This document shows positions 1 through 7,255 of a DNA stretch of 10,479 bases, one piece after another. How positions within the stretch are numbered: position 1 is the stretch's first letter; the number at the start of each line of letters is the position of its first letter. A program made the translations under genes and the position numbers. The notes beneath the pieces are model-generated. The model was not told where the DNA came from. It worked only from the letters and a program-made list of their open reading frames with translations, and did not search any database. Origin of the DNA: Melioribacteraceae bacterium (GTDB lineage: Bacteria; Bacteroidota; Ignavibacteria; Ignavibacteriales; Melioribacteraceae). The stretch covers positions 1 through 10,479 of the forward strand of contig JALSTL010000121.1 of NCBI GenBank assembly GCA_026983755.1, in the 5' to 3' direction.

Positions 1-440
1 ACAATTATTTTGGAAGCATTTCCCGCAACATGGTCATTTGTAAGAATGTAACCATCGGGAGAAATTATTGCTCCCGAGCCTAATCCTTTAATTTCTCTTT
101 CATAAATTCTATCTCTAAAAAATTGACGCCAAAAAGGATCGGCACTTAACGGGTCTCTGTAATACCGAATTTCGGTAACATTAATTCCAACAATAGCGGG
201 ACTAACTTTTTTTACCGTTTCGGTTATTATGTTGTTACGGCTTTTTGTAATTGCGTTATTAATATCTGTTCTTAGGTTAATTGGTATTACGGAACTTTTT
301 TGTGAATCGGTAAGAACTTCTTCTTTTTGTTTTGTATCCGGAGCATTGCTTTTATTTTGATAATAGTAGTAAGCAAAAATTACCGAAACAATTAAAAATG
401 TTATAAAAGATGATAAGAAGATGTATTTTAATTTTTTCAT
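1..440 (-). CDS. htrA: HtrA/DegP-family periplasmic serine protease, N-terminal part (runs off the left edge)
   Basis: The reading frame opens at the ATG at 438-440 and stays open for 146 codons to the window edge. Seen: a short basic start (MKKLKY), one hydrophobic segment at residues 6-24 that acts as signal peptide or membrane anchor, then a Lys/Gln/Ser-rich spacer (about 28-75). The protease fold begins near residue 76 (KKVSPAIVGI). A G-S-G-A-I-I-S-P-D-G-Y-I-L-T-N-D-H-V stretch at 121-138 contains the catalytic His137; most homologues have TNNHV. An extended loop at 93-118, with aromatic and charged residues (DPFWRQFF), matches the LA-loop region of DegP/DegQ. The catalytic Asp and Ser and any PDZ domains lie beyond the window. 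Family knowledge: these proteases degrade or refold damaged envelope proteins. The start lies 4 bp after the plsY stop, and a GGA-containing SD-like sequence (TAGGA, about 451-455) lies inside the plsY end, so the two are probably cotranscribed. The family is clear; DegP, DegQ and DegS cannot be told apart here. Confidence 0.9.
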   Translation of the reverse strand, partial: MKKLKYIFLSSFITFLIVSVIFAYYYYQNKSNAPDTKQKEEVLTDSQKSSVIPINLRTDINNAITKSRNNIITETVKKVSPAIVGINVTEIRYYRDPLSADPFWRQFFRDRIYEREIKGLGSGAIISPDGYILTNDHVAGNASKII

Positions 441-444
441 CTTA

Positions 445-1062
445 TTAAATTCCTATTTTATGTTTATAATAGTCTTTTATCGGTTCCCAGTGTTTGATTA
501 AAACAATAATCATAGTTAAAGAAATTGTAAAACTTAAAAGCAAATTTGTTTCAGCTTTTGGGAAAGAATATTTATTTACAAATTCCGGAATAGCAAAGGA
601 AACAATAATAATTAACAAAGTAGCAAAAACATTTGCAAAGTGAATATCCTTTTTTAAATATTTAAGTATTAACCAAAAACCAATCCATAAAAATAGCACA
701 ACGGGAATGAAAATAGAAGCGGCTCCGGCTGCAGTTGCCAATCCTCTTCCGCCTTTGAATTTTAACCATGGAGAAAAACAATGGGCAAATACAGAAAAGA
801 AAAAAGCCAACGCAATGTAAAAGAAATTATTTCCGAAAAAAAATTTAACCAAAAAAATACTTAGCCAACCTTTGGTAAAATCTATAAGCAATACCGAAAG
901 ACCAATCAACTTGGAATTGGAAACTTCGTAAGAATTAAGCGTTCCCACATTACCGGACCCGGCTTTTGTTATATCCAAATTTAAAAATTTTTTTACTATT
1001 ATATAAGCCGTTGGAATCGAACCTAATAAAAAAGCGATTAATGAACTTAAAAAATAATTCAT
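445..1062 (-). CDS. plsY: Glycerol-3-phosphate acyltransferase, PlsY family (divergent motifs)
   Basis: A 205-residue, very hydrophobic protein of normal PlsY length with about five to seven membrane segments (roughly 2-22, 52-74, 78-98, 115-136, 141-160, 172-189). PlsY transfers the acyl group of acyl-phosphate to glycerol-3-phosphate at the inner membrane, the first step of phospholipid synthesis. Three family motifs are recognisable: motif 1 GSGNVGTLN (35-43), motif 2 KFKGGRGLATAAG (101-113, the G3P/phosphate-binding glycine loop), and motif 3 KHWEPIK (190-196). Odd points: the Arg that normally follows motif 1 (NxxR) is Glu46, and the Asn of motif 3 (HRxNI) is Pro194, while the motif 3 His191 is kept. 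This could mark a lineage-specific PlsY subfamily or a second, specialised paralogue. The ATG at 1060-1062 starts directly at the first membrane helix, as usual for the family; no strong Shine-Dalgarno is seen. It lies 4 bp upstream of the HtrA gene. Confidence 0.88.
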   Translation of the reverse strand: MNYFLSSLIAFLLGSIPTAYIIVKKFLNLDITKAGSGNVGTLNSYEVSNSKLIGLSVLLIDFTKGWLSIFLVKFFFGNNFFYIALAFFFSVFAHCFSPWLKFKGGRGLATAAGAASIFIPVVLFLWIGFWLILKYLKKDIHFANVFATLLIIIVSFAIPEFVNKYSFPKAETNLLLSFTISLTMIIVLIKHWEPIKDYYKHKIGI

Positions 1063-1364
1063 AGTTGGAAATAAATTTATATCTTTATGTAGAAAAACTG
1101 ATTTTTTTAATAGTAAAAACTTTGTTATTAAAGCTTAAACTTTTATTTTATTTTTGTAAATATAATCAAAAAGATAATAGCTAATTGCTATAATTGTTCA
1201 GAATTAAAAAAAAAGAAATAGTATTAATAAAATTCGGATAGAAAACATTTTAATTGTTTGAAAACTTTAATCTTAATTAATGTACAAACAAAGGGAAATA
1301 TTTTTTGAAAAAACTTGTTTAATAAACATCTTAAGCGGTTATTTGAAAAACAGGAGAATATTTA
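1063..1364. other. Divergent intergenic region between plsY and glgP
   Basis: About 302 bp of very AT-rich DNA between two divergent genes, so it must hold promoters for both directions. No open frame with convincing protein content is seen. I find no promoter box I would defend on either strand. The only structure noted is an inverted repeat, TTGTTTG at 1254-1260 and CAAACAA at 1285-1291, with a 24-nt gap. It lies about 75-110 bp upstream of the glgP start and could be an operator or chance in AT-rich DNA. Confidence 0.5.
1352..1356 (+). promoter_or_regulatory. Ribosome binding site of glgP
   Basis: AGGAG lies 8 nt before the ATG at 1365-1367. It is a good Shine-Dalgarno match in an otherwise AT-rich leader and fixes the start of the phosphorylase. 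Strong SD sites are uncommon elsewhere in this window, so this one may indicate efficient translation. Confidence 0.75.
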
Positions 1365-3923
1365 ATGATAAATTTTATAGGTAATTTTAGTGTAGTACCA
1401 TCGCTACCGGAAAAACTTGAACCGTTAAGAGAAATTGCATACAATTTATATTGGACTTGGAATAAAGATGCGTATGAATTATTCAGACGGTTAGATAAAG
1501 ATTTGTGGGAAAGTACAAACCATAATCCGGTTATGGTTTTGGGTAAAATCAGTCAAGAAACATTGGCGGAACTTTCCGAAGATCAAGGTTTTCTATCTCA
1601 CATGAACAGAGTTTTTTTACAGTTAAACATTTACCTCGAAGAAAAAGCATGGTATCAGAAGAAATACGGTGAAGCTGAAAAACCTTATATAGCATATTTT
1701 TCTGCAGAATTTGGTTTGACCGAATGCTTACAAATATATTCCGGCGGACTTGGTGTATTAGCCGGAGATCATTTGAAATCCGCAAGCGATTTAGGTCTTC
1801 CTCTTGTTGGTATCGGCTTATGTTACAAAGAAGGATATTTTCAACAATATTTAACCTCGGACGGTTGGCAGCAAGAAAAATATGAGGTGCAAGACTTTTT
1901 AAACTTACCGATGACGTTGGTTAAAACGGAGGATGATACACCTTTAAAACTTTCATTGGATTTCCCCGGTCGCCAAATTTATTTCCAGGTATGGAAAATA
2001 CAAGTTGGTAGAATACCGTTATATCTTTTGGATACGGATATTGCAGAGAATAATGAAGAAGATCAAAACATTACCAGAGCTCTTTATGGAGGTGGAAAAG
2101 AAAGACGTATTCAACAAGAAATATTATTAGGTATCGGCGGAATAAGAACTTTACACCAATTAAATATCAATCCTTTAGTTTGCCACATGAACGAAGGACA
2201 TTCCGCATTTTTAGCATTGGAAAGAATAAGAATTTTAATGCAAAAAGGTTTAACATTTGAACAAGCCAAAGATATAGGAATCTTTTCAAATGTTTTTACC
2301 ACACATACACCGGTACCGGCAGGTATAGATGTATTCGGAAATGATTTGGTAGAAAAATATTTCGGAAAATATTACCGAGAAGAACTTAAAATAAGTGACA
2401 AAGAATTTTACTACTTGGCAACTTTGGATAAGAACAAACCTCCGGCAAACTTTAATATGGCACATCTTGCAATGAATATGGCGGGTTTTGTAAATGGTGT
2501 AAGTAAACTGCACGGAGTGGTTTCAAGAAAAATGTGGATGAACGGATTTCCTCAAATTCCTTTTGACGAAATTCCCATAGAATATATTACAAACGGTGTA
2601 CATACAAGATCTCATCTTTCTGCGGAAATGTATGAATTACTTTCGCGATATATAGGAAAAGATTTTGCATCTTCTTCACCTGAAGTTTGGAAAGATGTAG
2701 ATGACATTCCAGACGAAGAACTTTGGAATACACATGAAAGAAGGCGAGAAAGATTAATTTCATTTGCCAGAAAAAGATTAAGAAAGCAATTAATAGCTCG
2801 AGGTGCTTCATCTTCGGAAATATCTTTTGCTAAGGAAATTTTGAACCCATCGGCATTAACAATAGGTTTTGCAAGAAGATTTGCAACATACAAACGTGCT
2901 ACTTTAATATTGAAAGATATTGAAAAACTTAAAAAGATTGTAACAAATACAGAAAAACCCGTACAATTTATTTTTGCCGGAAAAGCTCATCCGCAAGATG
3001 AAGAAGGTAAAAAACTTATTCGGGAAATTGTTGCAATATCAAAGCAGAACGAATTTAGAAAGAGAATTGTTTTTCTTGAAAATTATGATATGAATGTTGC
3101 CAGATACATGGTAGAAGGTTGCGACGTTTGGCTTAACAATCCCAGAAGACCTTTGGAAGCAAGCGGAACTTCGGGTATGAAAATTATTGCTAACGGAGGA
3201 CTTAATTTTAGCATCCTCGACGGCTGGTGGGATGAAGCTTATCAAATAGATTACGGGTGGAAAATTGGAAACGGAGAAGAATACGAAGATTTGGAATATC
3301 AAAATCAAGTGGAATCCAATTTGATTTACGAAACATTGCAGAATGAAATTGTAGATACGTTTTATGATAGAGGCGAAGACCAATTACCCAGAAAATGGAT
3401 TTTTATGATGAAAGAATCCATGAAAAATTTAGGCCCGATTTTCAATACTAACAGAATGGTAACTCAATATGCAGAAAAGTATTACATGAAAGCTTTGGAA
3501 CGTAGAAAATATATTATGGAAAATAATTGGCAAGAAGCCAAAAACTTTACACAATGGAAATCAAACCTTTATAAAAACTGGGGAAACATTAAATTTATAA
3601 GTATATCCGAAGAAAATGAAAATAGCGAATTGCAAGTAAACGAATCATATAAAATTGTTACCGAAATTGACTTGAGTGATTTAACCCCCGAAGATATTGA
3701 AGTGCAAATTTACTACGGCAAAGTTGATGATAAATATGATCCCAAAGCAAATGATTTTGTTGTAATGAAACATCTGCAAACCAACAAAGATGTTAACATA
3801 CACTTGTTCGAAGGTGAAATTAAATGTTCGGCAACGGGTAATTTCGGTTATACTTTAAGAATATTACCGAAACATAAATTACTTAATAATCCTTTCGAAT
3901 TAAATTTAATCCATTGGGCTTAA
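1365..3923 (+). CDS. glgP: Alpha-glucan (glycogen/maltodextrin) phosphorylase, GT35
   Basis: An 852-residue cytoplasmic enzyme that splits alpha-1,4-glucans with phosphate to give glucose-1-phosphate, using pyridoxal phosphate (PLP). It is the alpha-glucan phosphorylase type with an N-terminal DUF3417-like domain (about 10-105, containing a YNLYWTWN motif), not the shorter E. coli MalP/GlgP type. Seen: the substrate and glycine-loop region with AYFSAEFGL at 110-118 and the following SGGLGVLAGDH; HMNEGHSAF and THTPVPAG in the central part; TIGFARRFATYKRA before the C-terminal Rossmann half; and the PLP site E-A-S-G-T-S-G-M-K at 598-606, with Lys606 as the Schiff-base lysine. Residues about 740-852 form the extra C-terminal beta-rich domain usual in this subgroup. 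The start is supported by a strong SD and by the family N-terminus (MINFIGNFSVVPSLPE). No other glycogen genes are adjacent, so it looks like a stand-alone unit, and no obvious terminator follows it. No sign of damage. Confidence 0.95.
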   Translation: MINFIGNFSVVPSLPEKLEPLREIAYNLYWTWNKDAYELFRRLDKDLWESTNHNPVMVLGKISQETLAELSEDQGFLSHMNRVFLQLNIYLEEKAWYQKKYGEAEKPYIAYFSAEFGLTECLQIYSGGLGVLAGDHLKSASDLGLPLVGIGLCYKEGYFQQYLTSDGWQQEKYEVQDFLNLPMTLVKTEDDTPLKLSLDFPGRQIYFQVWKIQVGRIPLYLLDTDIAENNEEDQNITRALYGGGKERRIQQEILLGIGGIRTLHQLNINPLVCHMNEGHSAFLALERIRILMQKGLTFEQAKDIGIFSNVFTTHTPVPAGIDVFGNDLVEKYFGKYYREELKISDKEFYYLATLDKNKPPANFNMAHLAMNMAGFVNGVSKLHGVVSRKMWMNGFPQIPFDEIPIEYITNGVHTRSHLSAEMYELLSRYIGKDFASSSPEVWKDVDDIPDEELWNTHERRRERLISFARKRLRKQLIARGASSSEISFAKEILNPSALTIGFARRFATYKRATLILKDIEKLKKIVTNTEKPVQFIFAGKAHPQDEEGKKLIREIVAISKQNEFRKRIVFLENYDMNVARYMVEGCDVWLNNPRRPLEASGTSGMKIIANGGLNFSILDGWWDEAYQIDYGWKIGNGEEYEDLEYQNQVESNLIYETLQNEIVDTFYDRGEDQLPRKWIFMMKESMKNLGPIFNTNRMVTQYAEKYYMKALERRKYIMENNWQEAKNFTQWKSNLYKNWGNIKFISISEENENSELQVNESYKIVTEIDLSDLTPEDIEVQIYYGKVDDKYDPKANDFVVMKHLQTNKDVNIHLFEGEIKCSATGNFGYTLRILPKHKLLNNPFELNLIHWA

Positions 3924-4150
3924 TTTTATAAAAAAAAGACGGAAGAAAAGTAAACATAAACAAAAAAATTAATTCGATTATTTTAAGCCAAACTAAATTA
4001 ACCATAAAAATTTGTGATATACTTTACATTTTTTTTATTTAAATTTTTACTTTTTATTTGCTTGATTTTAAAAAATATTTCTGCATTTTATTACATTGAA
4101 TAAATTTAACTTTAATAAAATAAACAAATAAATTATACTAAAATAAAATA

Positions 4151-4165
4151 AGGGAAAGTTTGATG
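4151..4165 (+). promoter_or_regulatory. SD and start choice for the nucleotide-sugar dehydrogenase
   Basis: AGGGA at 4151-4155 lies 7 nt before ATG 4163-4165. A TTG codon at 4160-4162 is directly adjacent in the same frame and would add one residue. The ATG has the better codon and spacing, so I use 4163 as the start. Confidence 0.6.
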
Positions 4166-5500
4166 GATTTACTAGAAAAAGTTCAAAAAAAATTAGCCAA
4201 AGTTGGAATTATAGGACTTGGTTATGTAGGTCTGCCTTTGGGTTTGGAATTTGCACTAAACGGTTTTGATGTAATGGGGTTTGATGTTGATAAAAGAAAA
4301 ATACCATTATTGAAGAAAGGCAAAAGCTATATTAAACATATTTCCGAAGATAAAATAAAAAAAGCGGTTAAATCCGGTAAATTTAAAGCCACCACGGATT
4401 TCAGTAAATTAAAAGAAGTTGATGCAATAATTATTTGTGTACCAACGCCATTAAATGAACATAGAGAACCGGATATGTCCTATGTAGTAAACACTGCAAA
4501 AAACATATCAAAGTACTTACGTAAAGGTCAGCTTGTTACATTGGAATCTACAACATATCCGGGAACAACGGAAGAAATTTTACAACCTCTGTTTGAAAAT
4601 GCACCTATTGAACAAGGAAAAAGTAAGAAAAAATTTGTGGTCGGAAAAGATTTTTATTTGGCATTTTCTCCCGAAAGGGAAGACCCGAATAATCCGGATT
4701 TTAATACTTCAACCATACCGAAAGTAGTTGGCGGAGTTACAAAAAAATGTGTTAAAATTGCAACAACATTATATAACTTTGTAATAATAAAAACAGTTCC
4801 CGTATCTTCACCAAAAGTAGCCGAAGCAACCAAACTTGTAGAAAATATCTACCGTTCTGTAAATATTGCATTGGTTAACGAATTAAAAATGGTTTTTGAT
4901 AGAATGGGTATAGATGTTTGGGAAGTTATACATGCGGCATCAACAAAACCATTCGGTTTTAAAGCATTTTATCCCGGTCCCGGTTTAGGCGGACACTGTA
5001 TTCCTATCGATCCGTTTTATTTGACATGGAAAGCAAGAGAATATGAAATTAACACAAAGTTTATTGAGCTTGCCGGAGAAATAAATACTTTTATGCCTTA
5101 TTACGTTGTAGAAAATGCTGCTCGTGTTTTAAACGAAAAGAAAAAAGCTTTAAAAGGAGCCAAAGTACTTTTGCTTGGGGCGGCATACAAAAAAGATATT
5201 GATGATATGAGAGAATCACCATCTTTGAGGCTTATTGAATTATTTGAAAGACGAGGTGCCAAATTGGATTATAACGATCCTTATGTCCCGAAATTATTTA
5301 AAACAAGAAAATACGATTATAAAAGGGAATCTGTAAAACTAACTGCAAGAAATCTTAAAAAATATGATTTGGTTGTACTTAGTACAGATCATTCGGATTA
5401 TGATTATAAATTTATTGCTGATAATGCTTCGCTTATTTTAGATACTAGAAACGCATTTGAGAAAGCGGGAATAAAAAGAAAACATATAATAAAATCGTAA
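4163..5500 (+). CDS. wbpA: UDP-N-acetyl-glucosamine/mannosamine-type nucleotide-sugar 6-dehydrogenase (WbpA/TviB type)
   Basis: A 445-residue cytoplasmic NAD-dependent enzyme that oxidises the C6 hydroxyl of a UDP-sugar to a carboxylate in two steps. Seen: the N-terminal Rossmann motif G18-L-G-Y-V-G23 with Asp41 after beta-strand 2 (NAD binding); CVPTPL (92-97); TLESTTYPGTT (126-136); FSPEREDPNN (168-177); the central-domain segment EATKLVENIYR with Lys224 and Asn228; and the active-site loop GPGLGGHCIPIDPFYL (272-287) with catalytic Cys279. A C-terminal UDP-binding domain follows (about 332-440, KVLLLGAAYKKDIDDMRESPS). The loop followed by TWKAREY and the FSPEREDP form fit the UDP-GlcNAc/ManNAc dehydrogenases better than UDP-glucose dehydrogenase, but substrate cannot be fixed from sequence alone. 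The product would be an aminouronic-acid precursor for O-antigen, capsule or another surface glycan. No glycan gene cluster is visible next to it; it stands alone, with a 239-bp upstream gap and a terminator downstream. Confidence 0.92.
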   Translation: MDLLEKVQKKLAKVGIIGLGYVGLPLGLEFALNGFDVMGFDVDKRKIPLLKKGKSYIKHISEDKIKKAVKSGKFKATTDFSKLKEVDAIIICVPTPLNEHREPDMSYVVNTAKNISKYLRKGQLVTLESTTYPGTTEEILQPLFENAPIEQGKSKKKFVVGKDFYLAFSPEREDPNNPDFNTSTIPKVVGGVTKKCVKIATTLYNFVIIKTVPVSSPKVAEATKLVENIYRSVNIALVNELKMVFDRMGIDVWEVIHAASTKPFGFKAFYPGPGLGGHCIPIDPFYLTWKAREYEINTKFIELAGEINTFMPYYVVENAARVLNEKKKALKGAKVLLLGAAYKKDIDDMRESPSLRLIELFERRGAKLDYNDPYVPKLFKTRKYDYKRESVKLTARNLKKYDLVVLSTDHSDYDYKFIADNASLILDTRNAFEKAGIKRKHIIKS

Positions 5501-5527
5501 AAAAAAACGATTTTAATAAATTTATAT

Positions 5528-5566
5528 AAGCCGAAATAATTTAACTTTTAAATATTTCGGCTTTTT
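5528..5566 (+). terminator. Rho-independent terminator after the dehydrogenase, in a convergent gap
   Basis: A perfect 11-bp inverted repeat, AAGCCGAAATA at 5528-5538 and TATTTCGGCTT at 5553-5563, with a 14-nt loop, followed on the plus strand by a short T run (5562-5566). It lies 27 bp after the dehydrogenase stop. The stem would also form in the minus-strand transcript of the convergent PEGA gene, whose stop (5565-5567) touches it, so it may serve both. The T run is poor in the minus direction, so bidirectional action is less certain. Confidence 0.75.
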
Positions 5567-7238
5567 AATTTACAATAATATATTTTGTTACATTAAAACT
5601 TTTCTTTCTACCGTCAACTTTGTTGCCAAAGAAAGTAAAAGTCCATTTCCCCGGAACAATTTCAGGGTATCTTAATTCGATAATACGTCCCTTGGGAACC
5701 GTTTGCCCACCGTAATTTTGGAAAAGAGCCGTACCGTTCGGTTTTACGAAATTAACTCTATCTAAAGTAATATCTTGATTAAAAGAAAATGAAAATATTA
5801 AACGACCGTTCTCTTTTCTGTATGTAAGTACAACAGTTACCGGCGGTGTAATATCTCTCATGTAAATATTTAAGTTAGTGGTATGATTACGTGTAACCAA
5901 AACTGTTTTAGTTGTATCAGCAAAATCTTTAAGTTTTAGTGTAACAATATATTGACCGGCTAAAATATTATTAAATGTGAAAGGTGTTTTTTTATTAGTT
6001 ATATCTCCGTTTAAGAAAATATCGGCACCTGCAGGATCTGAAGTTATTTGTAAATTACCAATTATGTTATAATTTGCAACTAATTCTCTATCCTCTGTAG
6101 CTGTAAACGAATAAGTGGAATTTGCGGAAACTATTGTTCCGTTTTCAGTCCAATTTACAAATTTGTATCCCGGGTTAGGCGTGGTTATTAATTTTACGGC
6201 ATCACCTTGTTTATAATTACCCGTTCCGCTAATTGTACCTGCATTATTTGGATTAGTAGAAGCCGTAATTTTATAGACAGGAATTTTTATTAAATTAATT
6301 GTTCCGACATTTGTATTTTGGTCTGCAATAACATTTACGGTAAAAGTTGTATCGTAATAATCTGTAAGAGATAATTTTATGTTATAATTACCGGCTTCAA
6401 CTTTGGTAATTGTGTTAGGAGTAACCAATCCGGTATTTGTATTGTTAAAAAATATTTTTGCCCCTTGAGGATTTGAATCAATTGTTATGCTTCCTCTTGG
6501 TTCATAAACGGTAAGAATAACGGATTTTTGAGTTAATGTGCGTGCCGTAACATTAGCTGTAATAGTAGTATCTCTGTAATTTGCCAAAGATAATGTAGCT
6601 TGATGTTGGCCTGCGGAAACCACTAAAGTATCGGGTGTAACTTTTCCCGTTTCATTTCCGTCTAATTTTATTGAAGCTCCTTGAGGTGTGGAAGAAATAA
6701 ACAATTTACCCGCATCGGAAGATAATATCAGATTGACATTTTTTTCAATATTTTGATTACGTGCAAGTTTAATATTCAAATTTTTATCTTCGTAATATTT
6801 AAGTTTTAATAGAAAATTATAATTACCTCTTTGTAAATTTTTAAATACCGCCGGTGTTTTTTTACCTGTATCTTTTCCGTTTAATATTATTGTTGCTCCG
6901 GCGGGATGTGAAGAAATTCTAATTATTCCTTTCGGATTTTGTTCTCTTAAGAATATATTTTCATTGTGTTCCGAACCCTCATTTACTTGAATAAAAAAAG
7001 TAGTATCTACAAAATTGATTAACTTTAAAGTAAATTCATATTTGCCGCTTAAAAGCTCATTAAATTTGTAAGGTGTTTTTTCTCCGGTTGGTTCACCGTT
7101 TTTATAAATATACGCACCGGATGGATTGGAAGTTATATTAACGGTTCCGAAATCCGGGAGTACGTGATTTTCTATACACATTGTAAATAATAGTAGCAGT
7201 AATATAGAAAATATTAAATTTTTTTTATTCATTTTCAT
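5565..7238 (-). CDS. Exported PEGA-repeat protein with one InlB-type domain, possible lipoprotein
   Basis: A 557-residue envelope or surface protein. Seen: a signal peptide (KKNLIFSILLLLLFTM) with Cys21 right after it. The residues before the Cys (F-T-M) do not make a standard lipobox, so lipidation is possible but unsure. Five PEGA domains follow at about 31-98, 103-172, 177-244, 248-316 and 394-460. Each has a PxGA core (P39, P112, P185, P257, P402), a nearby 'NG...TGxxTP' turn and a 'GxYxxxLxLxxYxDTT' end. Between the fourth and fifth is an InlB B-repeat-like domain (321-391, with FVNWTENG). Residues 461-557 are an unrecognised beta-rich tail. PEGA domains are known from surface proteins and are thought to mediate binding; no enzymatic motif is seen. 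It is the last gene of an apparent operon, 17 bp after the OmpA-family gene. Two start codons are possible (7236-7238 or 7230-7232); the SD is weak, so the choice is not firm. The function is unknown. Confidence 0.87.
   Translation of the reverse strand: MKMNKKNLIFSILLLLLFTMCIENHVLPDFGTVNITSNPSGAYIYKNGEPTGEKTPYKFNELLSGKYEFTLKLINFVDTTFFIQVNEGSEHNENIFLREQNPKGIIRISSHPAGATIILNGKDTGKKTPAVFKNLQRGNYNFLLKLKYYEDKNLNIKLARNQNIEKNVNLILSSDAGKLFISSTPQGASIKLDGNETGKVTPDTLVVSAGQHQATLSLANYRDTTITANVTARTLTQKSVILTVYEPRGSITIDSNPQGAKIFFNNTNTGLVTPNTITKVEAGNYNIKLSLTDYYDTTFTVNVIADQNTNVGTINLIKIPVYKITASTNPNNAGTISGTGNYKQGDAVKLITTPNPGYKFVNWTENGTIVSANSTYSFTATEDRELVANYNIIGNLQITSDPAGADIFLNGDITNKKTPFTFNNILAGQYIVTLKLKDFADTTKTVLVTRNHTTNLNIYMRDITPPVTVVLTYRKENGRLIFSFSFNQDITLDRVNFVKPNGTALFQNYGGQTVPKGRIIELRYPEIVPGKWTFTFFGNKVDGRKKSFNVTKYIIVN
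5850..7148 (-). repeat. Five PEGA repeats interrupted by one InlB-type repeat
   Basis: Protein-level repeat region of about 70-73 residues per unit inside the PEGA gene. Units 1-4 are contiguous (about 6291-7148), an InlB-like unit occupies about 6066-6278, and the fifth PEGA lies at about 5859-6059. The units are clearly related in protein (PxGA core, TP turn, DTT end) but diverged in DNA, so the array is old compared with the 234-bp repeats at the right edge. Confidence 0.8.
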
Positions 7239-7255
7239 ATAAGTATAAATTTTTC

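Noticed and set aside
1549..3383. Several minus-strand open frames of 63-114 codons inside glgP
   Set aside because: All lie opposite a well-conserved full-length gene and resemble no known protein.
4160..4162. TTG as the start of the dehydrogenase
   Set aside because: The adjacent in-frame ATG at 4163 is a better start codon and fits the AGGGA spacing; the difference is one residue.
3924..4162. Possible promoter boxes before the dehydrogenase gene
   Set aside because: Several partial matches to Bacteroidota-type (TTTG, TAnnTTTG) and sigma-70-type boxes occur, but none has both parts with correct spacing, and such matches are expected in AT-rich DNA.
4533..4727. 64-codon open frame inside the dehydrogenase gene
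   Set aside because: It is an alternate frame of a strongly conserved enzyme, with no separate start signal.
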